Assembly: GCA_032622095.1 (NCBI GenBank)
Contig: CP136065.1
Span: forward strand, 53,067,949 to 53,131,948
Source of the DNA: Siphonodentalium dalli
Lineage: Eukaryota > Mollusca > Scaphopoda > Gadilida > Siphonodentaliidae
DNA length: 64,000 bases
Direction of reading: 5' to 3'
Made by a program: the position numbers and the translations under genes. Below the pieces are notes generated by a model. It saw only the letters and a list, made by a program, of their open reading frames with translations. It ran no database searches and was not told the origin of the DNA. Below are positions 31,424 through 43,390 of the stretch, piece by piece. The first letter of the stretch is position 1, and every line of letters starts with the position of its first letter.

Positions 31424-31943
31424 TCAAAGGCACGGGCGGCGTTCGTTGCAGAAATATTCATATTTGATCAAATCGCCATCATCAGAAGGAATATTAAAAT
31501 ATATATAGTTTTGTTCATATGCCAAACATAATCAGCGCATAAATAGTATATTGTCGTCAAGGCGTACGATGGCGTACGCAAACAAGAGCCTGCTCGTGTT
31601 ACAGAAGTTTTGCTTCTGTTTACATAACACAGCGCAATTAATCACACACAAATTATATAAACGCTCTTTATTATTTCCATATCAGGAAAACAGTAACAAA
31701 TAACGCTCTTTATGTTAACCATGTCCGGATCTAAACAAAAGCCAGGTTCTGTAACGTTTTTTGCTTTTGTTTACATAACAAAGGAAAAACATTTGACAAT
31801 AACATACTGTTTATGCCATATTTCTGATTTGTATAAGAACAAAGAATGTCTATATTTTACTATTATTTCTGTTTATGGCGGTTATTGACGGAGGTGAATA
31901 TTTTAACAGCATACCCACCGCCAACGCCACCCGTATCTTTCAA
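31424..31943 (-). mobile_element. AAAGG-family MITE, subtype 1, full length
   Basis: Begins TTCAAAGGCACGGGCGGCGTT and ends AACGCCACCCGTATCTTTCAA, imperfect inverted repeats of about 20 bp flanked on both sides by TTCAA rather than TTAA. About 520 bp. Core module AACGCTCTTTATTATTTCC...CCATATCAGG at about 31670. Confidence 0.75.
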
Positions 31944-32328
31944 ACAACTCATCGACAGTATAGTTTCCCAGAATATTGCTGTACCCGCAGGGGGGGGGGT
32001 CGCAAACAATTTCCATACACGTATGCTACTGTTTTGCCGATGACTACTGTTTCGACCCACCCACCCCCGACCCCAAATGTTTTTCCATTTCATATAGTTT
32101 TTTCCAGCCATGTTTTGACACCCACCGCCTTGTGGAACGCACAACTCAAACATACAGAGAAAACCAGGTCCAAACCTCCTACATTGAGATTCAGGGAATC
32201 AAGTAATGAACAGCAGGAATGGTCTCTAGCAGTATATTCTTGACTGCAGTGGATTTTTTATGGTTTTTGTTAAATAGCATATTTCCACAGCTCTGCAGTC
32301 AATTTATTCTAAAGCTTAGTATATGAAT
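31944..32328. other. No gene; short poly-G and C-rich text
   Basis: A run of G at 31989-31998 and ACCCACCCACCCCCGACCCC near 32055. ORFs over these are composition artefacts. The text CGACCC..CCATTTC..TTTTTTCC resembles 43740-43930 inverted. Confidence 0.3.
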
Positions 32329-32461
32329 AGAGCATGGCTTGGAGTTGACTACGCGAATGTAGTGGCCAGTGTGAAGGGTATAGTTCACGAGCCGAAGGCG
32401 AGTGAACTACACCATTCCCACTGGCCACTACATTCGCGTAGCCAACGACAAGATATGCTCT
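32329..32461. repeat. Long covarying hairpin, copy 1
   Basis: GAGCATGGCTTGG...ATATGCTC: arms of about 58 bp (GACTACGCGAATGTAGTGGCC...TATAGTTCAC) with a loop GAGCCGAAGGCGAG. Mismatched bulges occur near the stem base and about two thirds up. Followed by TAATCATTATATTATATCGAAC. The same layout with different arm sequence is at 56632-56762 and 60954-61083. Confidence 0.8.
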
Positions 32462-32682
32462 AATCATTATATTATATCGAACATTTATAGACAAACTTAC
32501 GTTTTAATATGTATATACAATCGAACATTTTATTGCTAAACTGACGTCATTGTATTGTGTCCAGGTTGCATTCAATTTCCTTCTCGTCACAAAACCTATT
32601 AAGCAGCTTTATTGCTATTGTGAATAGCAGCTATGCATGAGTGGGTAACCGGTCACTGACACAGCGCGCACGGTTACTCATA

Positions 32683-32785
32683 CCAGGTAGGTGATTTTGC
32701 GGTACACCACATAGGTGATTTTGTTTTACACCAGATATGTGATATTGTTTTACACCAGATAGGTGATTGTATTATATCAGATAGG
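32683..32785. repeat. 24-bp minisatellite (ACCAGATAGGTGATTTTGTTTTAC)
   Basis: Four to five units: ACCAGGTAGGTGATTTTGCGG.., ACCACATAGGTGATTTTG.., ACCAGATATGTGATATTG.., ACCAGATAGGTGATTG... Period 22-24 bp. Lies about 220 bp to the right of the hairpin at 32329. Confidence 0.7.
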
Positions 32786-34004
32786 TTAAATTAGTATATG
32801 CTACGTGCCACCCAGACTCATTAGACATTATTAAAACATGTTTATCGCACATATAGCAATACACTAGAGCACACAGGAGCACCAATGGGAAATCAAAAAA
32901 AGTTAATGTTACGATTGATTCAAATTGATTCAGATTGGTCAAGATTGGTTAGGAATTTTATGACGTTCACAGTTTATCTTGGATGAATTCAGGAATCTTG
33001 TATGAGTTCAGAAAAGGCATTATTTCTATTGGACTGCTCAAGTGTAGCATGTGAGAGTAAAGCATATAATAAAAAACAAACCTACACTTTTAGTAGAAAC
33101 CTGTATTAACTCATTCATGACTACATGAGATTGTAATTATTACCATTTTCTATCTCTTTTGTCACATATGAGATAATTGTGTTATCCACTCACAAGTCTA
33201 GGTATGTTACATGTTTTTTCTTTATACATCAGTGTATAAATCAGTGTTTAATGTCCATGTTTGACAAGATTTGGCATTAAATTTATTTCTTTAAAGTTAT
33301 CCTTATTTCATGTTAATTACATAGAATACTGCATGGGCGATTCAGCTGCATTAAGAATACTTTCCCTTGTCCTAAAGAGGCACAAACCAACATCCAATGG
33401 CCCTAGCGTGTTTAGTGTTGCTGCAGTTCCTTATTAATGATTTCTTAGTGTTAAAAACCAGTACAAACTAGTACAAATCCAATAAAAGGTGTGAAGGAAA
33501 ACAAATAATTTTGTCACGGAAAAAATAGCTTTGGGTTTATTCTGACACCCACCACCCCAGCATCGTGTCGGAAATCCCCCCCCCCCCCCCCCCCCGGGAC
33601 CCGCGGTGAAAAATTATCCGGTTTGAACTTGTTTGGTGTTTCAACGTCCCATATCGACTCATTCTCAGACATCTCAATTGAGGACCTCTGGGTTCGTGCA
33701 GTGTGTTTGTGCACCAATAATTGTAAACCTTACAACATTTTACGATGTTACCGAAATGTACCGCCTCTAGATACGGACGAAGCAGCGTAAGCAGTGACAT
33801 GGTAATCATAAAGAGAGCTTAAAAACGCAATGGTTTTAAATGCGACAGGCGGGTTGAGGCCTCAAATTGTACTTAATAATGTTCGTCTTTGTTACATCCC
33901 GACCCTTAATCAAATAGGTCGCTAAATTCGTGAAATACTTGTGTATACTGGTTCGTGCATGTGTGTGTGATGGAATAACAAGGTTGTTCAGGTCATGGTA
34001 TCTT
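32786..34004. other. No gene; poly-C at about 33579-33595
   Basis: AT-rich. A C-run of about 17 followed by GGGACCCGCGG lies at 33579-33601; the Gly-rich ORFs on the minus strand come from it. Confidence 0.3.
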
Positions 34005-34262
34005 AATCCTTTCGTGACGTGAACTGCGCTGCTGCAGCATTAAAGATCATATTCCAGTGCATTATGTTATACATGCCAGTCTCCCATGGGGAGCCTCGCA
34101 CACATATAAGAGAATGTACCGGTCAATGTAAATATTGTTAGACCAATGCATTCTCTTATAATAATACGAGAGTCTCCCTGTGTGAGACTAGCATATATAA
34201 GAGAATACACTGACACAGGGTTTTCGCAAAATTTCAGGAAGCTCCAGTCACGGAAGGGTTAA
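34005..34262. mobile_element. Palindrome-cassette MITE, CCGTGACTGGAG-ended type
   Basis: Left end TTAATCCTTTCGTGACGTGAAC, right end GCTCCAGTCACGGAAGGGTTAA, imperfect inverted repeats with TTAA outside. Two hairpins on the CATTCTCTTAT..GAG motif (about 34054-34120 and 34144-34217), the second followed by ACACAGGG. More diverged than the CCCTTTACCCAACA type. Confidence 0.6.
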
Positions 34263-34331
34263 AACAAAAGACAGCATGAAATAATAAAGACCATATAATC
34301 TTAGTCTATTCCTGATATGGTATCAATAAAT

Positions 34332-34838
34332 TTAAGATACGGGCGGCGTTGACGGTGGGTATGCTGTTAAAATATTCACCTCCGTCAAAAACCGCCATAA
34401 ACAGAAATAATAGTAAACCATAGACAGAGTTTGTTCTTATACTAATCAGAAATATGGCATAAACAGTATGTTATCGTCAAATGTTTTTCCTTTGTTATGT
34501 AAACAAAAGCAAAAAACGTTACGGAACCTGGCTTTTGTTTAGATCCGGATATGGTAAAAAAAAATTCGTTATTTGTTACTGTTTTCCTGATATGGAAATA
34601 ACAAAGAGCGTTTATATCATTTGTGTGTGATTAGCCAATATAATTGCGCTGTGTTTTGTAAACAGAAGCAATACTTCTGTAACAGGAGTAGGCTCGTGTT
34701 TACGTACACCATCGTACGTCTTGACGACAATATACTATATACGCGCTAATTTTGTTTGGCGTATGAACAAAACTATATATATTTTAATATTCCTCCTGTT
34801 GATGAATATTTCTGCAACGAACACCGCCCGTGCCTTAA
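34332..34838 (+). mobile_element. AAAGG-family MITE, subtype 1, copy with both ends
   Basis: TTAAGATACGGGCGGCGTTGAC at the left and ACCGCCCGTGCCTTAA at the right, with TTAA at both boundaries. Internal text matches 11163-11636 and the reverse complement of 31424-31943. Contains AATAACAAAGAGCG and CCTGATATGG. Confidence 0.75.
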
Positions 34839-35019
34839 AGAGTGATTTACTCACTCCTGTGCGAACATTGAAGACAGCTATCCGACAATCGATCAGTTTT
34901 CGTCAGAGAAGACAAAGACTGTATATCCGAGGATTTAGAAATGGGTTCGTGTCCGTCTGAACGTTTGGAGCTCAATATCTTATAATCTTAGTCATTCTGA
35001 ACGGATTCACACCATGAGA

Positions 35020-35860
35020 GAATGACATCCATATGAGTTTCGTCCATCCATTACAATGAGAGTTATGCCCCTTAGAGTGAAAAATACGTTCGTGTGACAA
35101 TTTAGAATCTCTGTATCTCAGGCGTCATGCGCATAGGTCATGTTTGAATGAATTTTGTCTCCCCGAATTTTTTTTGGGGCACTATAGAAATCACTAGTGT
35201 CAGTGAGTCCGTCCCATATGGTGTCCGGATGATAGCTTTAGTTTTAGTTGATAATAAATGTCAAGTTTGAAAATGGTTGAGGTGTACCCATTTTTACCAG
35301 AGTTATTTTCCTTGTCGATTATTTTGGTATCCGGTTGATAACTTTAGTTATAGTTCGCCCATTGTTTTCAAATGTGGTATATGGATTTCTCACATGAAAA
35401 TACAGGTCAAGTACGATTTTGGTTTGGTCCAACCATTTTATCGGAGTTGTATAGCCCTTGTCGACTTAGAATTTGCCGATTATTTTGGTTTCCGCATGAT
35501 AAATTTAGTTTAAGTTATCTGATTGTTTCAAAATTTGGTGTATGGATTACTCACATTGAAATATAGGTCATGTTCGAATATCTGTGTGGTCGCCCATTTT
35601 ACCGGAGTTATTGTCCATGTCCACTCAGAATTTGCCAATTATCTTGGTTTCCGCATGATAACTTTGGTTTAGTTATCTGATTTTTTTCAAATTTGATATA
35701 TGTATTAATCACATGGAAATACAGGTCAAGTTCGAATTTGGGTTCGGTCCACTAATTTTACTGGCGTTATTGACCCTTGTTGACATAGAATGTGTGGTTT
35801 CCGGATGATAACTGCATAGGCTTAGAATCTATTGATTATTCATGTGTCTAATAAAATAAA
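35020..35860. repeat. ~158-bp tandem array (TTCGAATTTGGGTTCGGTCC family), about five units
   Basis: Landmarks GGTCAAGTACGATTTTGG (about 35405), GGTCATGTTCGAATATC (35566) and GGTCAAGTTCGAATTTGGG (35725), with TTTCCGCATGATAA between, spaced about 158-160 bp. It is the diverged reverse complement of the 4150-4840 array. Confidence 0.75.
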
Positions 35861-36930
35861 ACTGTGTGTTTACAACATAGACAGATGCATGACAACTTGA
35901 GAAAAAATAACTGTACTTTTTCACCAGCATCATATCAACTCAGCAGGACCCACTACCACCATAGCAAATTAGCAGCAACATTTAACCAGGGACGGGATCC
36001 ACGGATGTGGACGTTTTGTATGACGCTATCAGCGTAGGTGTTGTTAACGGAGTATAGACATTCGGTCAGAGAAAATCTGAGCCGCTTCCGGACCGGAAAT
36101 ACAAAACTGTGAATGTCGTTGGCTTTATTTGTAAAACGTCGATTTATTGCTAACAAACCGCCATATGTCAGTTAAGGATCGATTGGTGTTTCAAAGCGCC
36201 ATTTGCCCTAATTACGGTCTATTTTACGATAATTTACTGGCACACTCGATGAGAAAGCCATATCGTTTCGCGGAAGCATAATTTTCCAAGATCGATGGGT
36301 CGTAAACAGGACACCACACGAAAAACACGACGAAATGACACCTGACCGCCAGGTGTCAGGGGGTCATCGAAGGGAAGATGCCTGATCAATAGAAGGCATC
36401 CGCCGGTGCCAGTCAAGATCAATAACTCTTTATTTGGCACCGCTGGAGTAGTTTGCACGAGTCTTGCCATAGTTCGAAGTGCCTTCTCAATGCATTTTGG
36501 TCCCATTAATGTTGATTCATTTAAATGATATTTGCAGTGGCCTGAGGACCCAGAGGGGAGCTTACTCAATCAAATACGAGTTCTGAACAATTTTGCTCGC
36601 CTTCAACCCAACCCGCTGTTACCTTCGGACAGTTGGTTGGCTGTACGTAAGCTTGTCATCCATTGGTATCCGTAGGCTTGGAGTGTGCGTCGTGATTTTC
36701 TCAGATGTCGTTTAACAGTTCGTGCCCCTCCCCACCGCGAGTCGAATATTCCAACCACTATATGGTGAAATATGTTTTAGGTCAAATGTGGAAAGGTTTC
36801 CTATTTTCAGTCAAAATGGAAGATCTACATTACCGCTAGTTGAACAAGAAATCAATCCATAATGTGTTGTTGCGTTGGCGTTTCCCGTTGGTCAGGACAT
36901 TTGAGGTACACGTATCAGTTGGAAAGATAT
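35861..36930. other. No gene recognised; uncharacterised ORF 36569-36234 (minus)
   Basis: The region is richer in GC than its surroundings. The 111-codon frame (36569-36234) includes GPKCIEKALRTMARLVQTTP but I recognise no family. Another short minus frame (36156-35953) is likewise unassigned. Left as hypothetical, low confidence. Confidence 0.2.
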
Positions 36931-37319
36931 TTAACCCTTTACCCAACAGAACGGCCCTGTGCCAATGCATTCTCTTATATATGCGAGTCGACCATAGGTC
37001 GCCTCGCATATATAAGAGAATGCATTGGCTTAACACATTAAAAATTATAAAATTGTTAAAGAATGTAAGAAAAAATGGTAAAAAGTGTTAAAAAAAGTTT
37101 TTTTTAGGCCAATGCATTCTCTTATATATGCGAGGTCGACTCGCATATATAAGAGAATGCATTGGCACAGGGCATAACTGTAACTATCACAATGTGGTCA
37201 AGGAGCCAGTTCCAATGATATCCATATTTGTATGGTTCTATTGAGACAGACCGAAGATATTTTAGGCTGTTGAAGCTTTATTTGGCCGGTTTTGGCCGTT
37301 TTGTTGGGTAAAGGGTTAA
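36931..37319. mobile_element. piggyBac-like MITE with palindromic cassette, copy 2
   Basis: TTAA at 36931-36934 and 37316-37319 with CCCTTTACCCAACA / TGTTGGGTAAAGGG ends. The first hairpin is intact; the second (37110-37168) has a shortened loop (GCGAGGTCGACTCGC), a ~10-bp deletion at its centre. Otherwise nearly identical to 2038-2438. Confidence 0.8.
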
Positions 37320-37424
37320 ATGAAGTTTTTGGGTTACCCAAAAGTTATCCTCTATTGATGCGCACGATCCTGCGTTGACGTCGACGCTGTTGGTTATACG
37401 ATGCTACGAAGGTCTCCCCCATTC

Positions 37425-38030
37425 GATATACCGACTTATATGTCTGCTCATATTGGCCACAAAGTTCTCCCTATTCCATCTATACCGACTGTTCAAATCG
37501 GCCACAAATGTCTCCCTGTTCCATCTACCGACTTGCAAGTATGTTCATATCAGTCACAACGGTATGTCTGTCCTAACTACCGACTTCCACGCCTATTCAT
37601 ATCGGCCACATAGTTCTCCCTGTTCCATCTACCGACTTCCATATCTGTTCAAATCGGCCACAAATGTCTCCCTGTTCCATCTACCGACTTGCAAGTATGT
37701 TCATATCAGTCACAACGGTATGTCTGTCCCATCTACCAACTTCACCGTCTATTCATATCGGTCACACAGTTCTCCATGTTCCATATACCGACTTCCATGT
37801 CTGCTCATGTCGGCCACAAAGTTCTCCCTCTTCAATCTAATGACTTATACGTCTGTTCAAATCGGCCACAAGGTTCTCCCTATTCCATCTACCGACTTAT
37901 ACGTCTGTTCAAATCGGTAACAAAGTTCTCCCTATTCCATCTACCGACTTCCACGTCTATTCATATCGGCCACAACGTTCTCCCTATTCCATCTATACCG
38001 ACTTACACGTCTGCCCAAATCGATTGTCAT
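37425..38030. repeat. 52-bp minisatellite, about twelve units
   Basis: The landmark ACCGACTT recurs at 37631, 37683, 37735, 37787, 37839, 37891 and 37943, exactly 52 bp apart; less regular units flank these. Unit core: CATATCGGCCACAAAGTTC then TCCCTATTCCATCTA. Because 52 is not a multiple of 3, all forward frames stay open over long stretches, giving spurious ORFs of 116 and 181 codons. Confidence 0.85.
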
Positions 38031-38975
38031 TCTGACTAATCCGGTTAATGTTCCTCGTAACTGACAAGAATCCTAATCAGGCTTCGTCGAGCAGGTTAGG
38101 GTCTTGATGGACTCATTTAATTGAATGGCCAGGAAGTGAGGGACCACACTGGTCTCTCATTTAATACTTAGCATTGGAATGATTGCTCAGACAATGATCC
38201 GACTGTAGCCCGGAATTGACACTCGATTGAAAACTGTCCGACCGGCATAGCCATTCATCGGTCCTACCGGAAGTCATAGATTACGTTCATCATGTACGTG
38301 ATACGATTAGCAAAACTCTGCACTCATGTGTGCACGCGAATTCGATTCATAATTAGAAGCAGTGCAATCCGTATATTAAAAAAAGACATGTAGAGCGGTT
38401 GTTGATTTAGGGGGGTCAATCTCTGTATGGATTATCTCCACGACACATTTCCAAATTTATTCCGTCTAGCGCTAGCATGTTATCCATCAAATTATACTCA
38501 AAACTACATGTAACCCGCCAGGACTAAAACAAAATATCAGTAATGTAAATTCAGACATGTAGAGTCCAAATGTTTCAAACTTGTACTGGAATTAGTGGAA
38601 ATGTCTGCCAACCCGTCACTAAAGCTGACAATGACCATAATGTTGTCGTTGTTGTCAACCTAGGATTCCATTACACATATGCATGTTGGTAAATCTTAAC
38701 TGAAAGGAAATTTTGTGAATCGATGTGCAGACTCAGTGGCGTGCATATATATATACATTAATTAGAGCTTTCCGATGAATGGCAACAAGCCATATTTCCA
38801 ACTAAATCCTGAAAATTTACCCAATTCTGCTGTGGTTAAAGAGTCTAATATTTAGGGCATTACTGTAGTTTGTTTATTGTGTCCTTCCAGCCAATACGTC
38901 AACGATTATGTATGAAGCTAAACAACGGAGATATTCAGAAAATTGAAAAATATACGCCTTTTGAAAAAAGGTCGT
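38031..38975. other. No gene recognised
   Basis: Nothing identifiable; one short ATATATATA stretch near 38745. Confidence 0.25.
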
Positions 38976-40130
38976 ATTATGTAATCAGTCCGTCCGTCCG
39001 TCTGTCTGTCCGTCTGTTTAGCCGTCTGTCCGTCCGTTAACATTTTTGGTTTCCGATCGATAACTCTAGTTTGGACAATTTAATCTGAAGCAAAGTTCGA
39101 ATATGGGTTCTGTCCAATTAGTTTTACATGAGTTACGGCCCTTTCTCGACTTAGAATTTGACCGATTTCATAACATTTTGGTTTCCGATTGACAACTCCT
39201 GTTTGGGTTGTTTGAATTGATCCAAAGCTGGTATGTGTATTACCCCGCTAAAACTGTCGGCCAAGTTCGAATATGGGTTATGTCCAATTATTTTTGCATG
39301 AGTTACAGCCATTTTTCGACTTAGAATTTGACCGCATTTTGGCAGTTAAATTAGTGGTATATCAGATATTCTTTGTAAGCTCAAATTATTATTTTATTTT
39401 TGCGGTAGTACAATTCGAAATGGCAACAGGGCGTATTTTGCCACGCCCTAGCGATGCTCTTGTTGCTAAATTCACCTCACATAAAAGTACGGGATACATG
39501 CTTCTAAAGAGCTAATATAATAGGAATCTGGGGAATATAATGGTTATTAAATGCCCGTTTGAGAAAAAAACGGTTGTACTATTTTATCAGCCTGTCCTCT
39601 CGTTAACATTTTGGTTTCCGACCGACTACTCCAATTTGGATGTCTTGATCAGAATATATCTTGGTATGCGTGCCTATCAGCCAAATTTACAGACTAAGTT
39701 CGAATATGGGTTCAATCAGATTATTTTTACATGAGTTACGGTCAAATGTCGACTTAAAATGTGCCCGATTTCATAACTTTTTGGTTTCCACTGATAACTC
39801 CAATTTTGATTGCTTGATCAGGACCAGGATCGGGAAGTTGGGATGTGGGTTTCCCAGCCCAGAATACAGTCCAATTGTGAACATGGGTTCCGTCCAATGT
39901 ACATGAGTTATAGCCTTTTTGCGAATTTTCCTGATCTTTAAATTTGTTTTTTTGGTTTCTGGCCGAAAGCTCAAGTTTCGATTATTTGATCTAAGTTGAC
40001 ATGTATGTTCTCAGCCAAAAATACAGATGTTCATATATTGGTTCGGTGCAATGACGGCCTTTTTCAATTTAGATTTCACCTGATTTAATACCAATTTTAC
40101 AAGTAAACAAACGAACAGATTTAACCACGC
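38976..40130. repeat. ~160-180-bp tandem array (TTCGAATATGGGTTC family) led by (GTCC/GTCT)n
   Basis: Starts with CAGTCCGTCCGTCCGTCTG and then repeats TTTTGGTTTCCGA..GATAACTC / AAGTTCGAATATGGGTT / CATGAGTTACGGCC units (about 39085, 39257, 39700, 39880), with spacing less regular than at 4150. Same family as 35020-35860. Confidence 0.7.
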
Positions 40131-40223
40131 CCCAGCGATGCTCTTGTTTTTCTTAGCATAGACGGAGTGTCATTCAAAACACGTACTACGTGTACACGTG
40201 GAGCCCGGGCATTCACGTATATG

Positions 40224-40650
40224 TGACCCGCCATATCAAATCTAGTCGTAAGTCGGGATTTTTTTACCCTGTGCCAATGCATTCTCTTATATATGCGAGT
40301 CGACCATTGGCCTAACAATTTTTTATCATTTTTTTTAAATAAATGTTTCTTACAATTTTTAGGAAATAAAATAAAAACATCCATTACCCTGCAGGGAGCC
40401 CCACAAATATATAGGAGCATATAGAAGAGTGTCGTCTGCTCATGTTTGTCTGGGGCTCTGTATGGGTGAAATTATAAAATTGTTAAAGAATACAAGAAAA
40501 AATTATTAAAATTGTAAAACATTGTTAGGCCAATGCATTTTCTTATATATGCGAGGCGACCTATGGTCGACTCGCGTATATAAGAGAATGCATTGGCACA
40601 GGGTAAAAAAATCCCGACTTACGACTGGATTTGATATGGCGGGTCACATA
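40224..40650. mobile_element. Palindrome-cassette element with TATGTGACCCGCC termini
   Basis: Left arm TATGTGACCCGCCATATC...TCGTAAGTCGGGATTTTTTTACCC and its complement at about 40600-40650 form ~50-bp outer inverted repeats, which continue into the CAATGCATTCTCTTATATATGCGAG hairpin arms. The left hairpin is incomplete (cut at GACCATTGGCC, about 40310). TA on both outer sides is consistent with a TA target. These outer ends differ completely from those of the TTAA-bounded copies. Confidence 0.7.
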
Positions 40651-41500
40651 TACTCATGAATGTTATTAACCACCTGGCATATATATACGTGATTGATCAA
40701 TGCTGTATTAAAAATGGTATAATATTTACCGTGATATAAAAAGGTATAGTGATGATACGATCATTTAATATATTGTTTACATACATTTTCTGATGGCGCG
40801 ACGAATCGAAATTCTCCGGAAAACAAGACTTTGTTTAAGAAATAAATAGTAGAGGTGTGTATGGTCAAGTTGTGGTAAAACTTTACCATACACACCGATA
40901 CCCCGTGTAATTATTTTTTTTGTAATACGACTGAATGTTTGGGCCGAAATTTCGACTGAATAGTCGGTGAAATAGTGCGGTCTCAGGTGAGAAAAACAGT
41001 TCGCGGTGTAATTCACATTCGGCGTACTACATATGTTTGCACGGAGTACACCGCGGTAACTTGCATTGCGTAAATAAACGATTGTGATTGGCCAACATCG
41101 ATGTGTTTTCAGCGGCGCCCGTGTCCTTCAATGAGTCTATGGTCACCATTATAGACCATTTCCATATTATAGACCCCAAACCACAATCCCTGCAGACCAT
41201 TTCCATTACAAATTTAATTAATTTAAATATAACGGACCTCTTATATATGCATTGTTGATGTCATCATGCTTGGGAAAGGCTGCCCTCTATGTTCATATAC
41301 GCAAAGCATCCATTTGACCCAATTGATCCGATGACATACAAGATAAAGATAACTCCGCCCACGATTCTGGGCGTAAAATCTGTAAAGGAAGAGTAACGGG
41401 GTGGGACTCGGTCCAAAACAACATTCAACCCAAACGTTATCCCAAGCTGTTGAGGACATAGAAGACTTGGTCTAAGTTACACCCTCTGTGAATGCTTTGG
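40651..41500. other. No gene; small inverted repeat at about 40855-40900
   Basis: GTGTGTATGGTCAAG..GTGG near 40855 pairs with TTTACCATACACACC near 40885. Nothing else was recognised. Confidence 0.3.
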
Positions 41501-41504
41501 GTCC

Positions 41505-41860
41505 CTTTAACTCTTTCAGTGCCAGGGGCCGATCTCATCGGTCCCAATTTACTGTCTGTAGAGTGTCTTTTTTAAAGATTTTTTTTTGGGGTTGAATTTG
41601 GGCATGTTATAACTCAAAACTATCACCAAGTATTCATAGTAATAATTTTGATGCCCATGAAAAACGTAAGATTCCCTAGCACTAAACCTACAAAATAAGT
41701 CTGGCACTGAAAAAACAATTATTGAAATTGTAAAAAATTGTAAAAAAATAATAACAAATGATGAAAAATTGTTAGGCCAATGCATTCTCTTATATATGCG
41801 AGGCGACCTATGGTCGACTCGCATATATAAGAGAATGCATTGGCACAGGATATATGGGTT
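41505..41860. mobile_element. Palindrome-cassette hairpin in a fourth context
   Basis: A single hairpin at 41774-41849 (GGCCAATGCATTCTC ... GAGAATGCATTGGC, then ACAGGA). To its left, AT-rich spacer text as in other copies, then TTTAACTCTTTCAGTGCCAGG (41508) and TCTGGCACTGAAAAAAC (41700), which are inverted relative to each other. The outer context is therefore unlike the other three types. Confidence 0.55.
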
Positions 41861-43149
41861 GTGGACCGAGAATACTTGGTCTATCATACACCTGATCGAT
41901 TCGTTGGCAATAAGGGATGTTCTGCAATAATAGCACTGTCTGCACATGCACTTTTATATTTCCAAGTGAATTATGTAATTGTACAAAAAATCGAATCTTG
42001 CTGGGATGTAGCAGGAAATAGGTTCCCAATGAAACTTCGGTAAACATTTAGAGAACACCAATATTACAAACATGATAGAATGCTTCACGTTTCTAGATGA
42101 CGGACGAGCTTAATAATGCTCTCCAGTCATTTTTATTAGAGTTGGGTTTCAGTTATGCGGATCTGCAATATTTAAAATACTGCCAATTTATAACTTGAGA
42201 TATTGCCTGTGGAATCTTGGAATGATATTTTGAATGATTGTGGAGACTGGGAGGCGCATACACCAACACATATAGTGTAGTAACACAGCCGTACGAGCGT
42301 CCGAATTTTTAGGCGCGGGGCTGAGACTTTTTGTCTGAAATTTTTACATGATATATTCATGGTTGTAACATTTATTTTGTAAAATATACCTTGTAAGTAC
42401 ACAGAAATATAACAAAATATCTTCAAATTAACTTTAAATATGTATAATTCGGGCAGAAATGTGAAACAAACTGTAATATTCCACAATTTCCCCCTGAAAT
42501 ACCATTCAATTTGCCCGAAAATTGTCAGAATATATCTCCAATTGGCCGAAAATTGTCGTATTTTGAGCGTTCGAAACGTTTGGGGGGGGCTGCAGACCTC
42601 CAAACACCCTGACCCATACGGTTATTTGTACGAATTTTCTCTTGAAGAGTATAGTTGGATCAAATACTTTTTTGTGTGTGCATGGCAATAGAAAATCACA
42701 AGAACGACGGGAGGACATGGAATTGCATGATGTTTTTGGCATGGCGTATTTAGTTGGGTATTTAGTTGGGTGTATATCAGTCGTCGTGTGGATCGAGATG
42801 TTCAATATTCCTCTAAATTTCGACCTAAATATTAATAAAAGTTCAGCCTACCACGCCCACAACAACGTGGCAATTCGATGCCGCTTTGTTAAAGAAATTT
42901 AAAAAAATGTTGCACATCTTCAATATATGTGCAACAATATTCTGAAGTTTCAACTCACTGGGATGAAATCTGTAGGAGGAGATGATTACACCATGAAGGT
43001 ACTCAAAAGTGTGACGGACGGACGGAGCCCGTTTTTATAGTCCTCCTTTTCTTTCAGACAGTCGGGGGGCAATAATTTTGGGCATGTACACACGACTACA
43101 CGTATTATATTACATGTTCGCTATTTGTGACATTTCTTCCATCCCAACT
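41861..43149. other. No gene recognised
   Basis: A 143-codon minus-strand frame (42603-42172) is rich in Tyr, Phe and Ile and has no features I recognise; AT-richness may explain it. GTGTGACGGACGGACGG at about 43012 is a tail of the kind that ends the ~160-bp arrays. Confidence 0.3.
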
Positions 43150-43390
43150 AAATCTGTTATTTTACTTAAACGGACATGGCTCATTCGAGCTTCCAAATTA
43201 TGTCTACGTAATTTGGAAGGAGGTATATGATAGGTTGATAAATACACAAAATATCGATATACCGGCTTCATGTGCTCCGAAAATCCTTGCCATGATCACA
43301 GCCATTTTCCAGCTGTTTTGATCTTTGCACATAAGTGAAACATAAGAATTTCTGCCATATCAGGAATAGACAAACAAACACACTGTTTGC
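43150..43390 (+). repeat. AACGGACATGGCTCATTCGAG-type repeat, copy 1
   Basis: Shares AAACGGACATGGCTCATTCG, TCTACGTAATTTGGA.GGAGG, GATAGGTTGA and CCATATCAGGAATAGAC with 45985-46235 and 55396-55640. Short ORFs reading NGHG(S/T)FE.PN.(I/V)YVIWKEV come from this repeat and are not proteins, as each copy decays independently. Confidence 0.6.

Noticed and set aside
31863-32243. Overlapping ORFs on both strands near poly-G
   Set aside because: Derived from the MITE end and the C/G-rich tract; no consistent features.
37425-38030. CRISPR-like array
   Set aside because: Regular 52-bp repeats but without unique spacers, in clearly eukaryotic DNA; it is a minisatellite.
37375-38039. 181- and 116-codon plus-strand ORFs
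   Set aside because: Explained by the 52-bp minisatellite: the same peptide phrases recur in rotating frames.
42172-42603. 143-codon minus-strand ORF as a membrane protein
   Set aside because: Hydrophobic bias fits AT-rich composition; no start context, motif or repeat evidence supports it.
43127-43321. ORF reading NGHGSFELPNYVYVIWKEV, repeated at 45858-46199
   Set aside because: First considered as a conserved protein because it appears twice; a third copy at 55396 is frameshifted and the similarity continues into non-coding MITE-like sequence, so it is a repeat.
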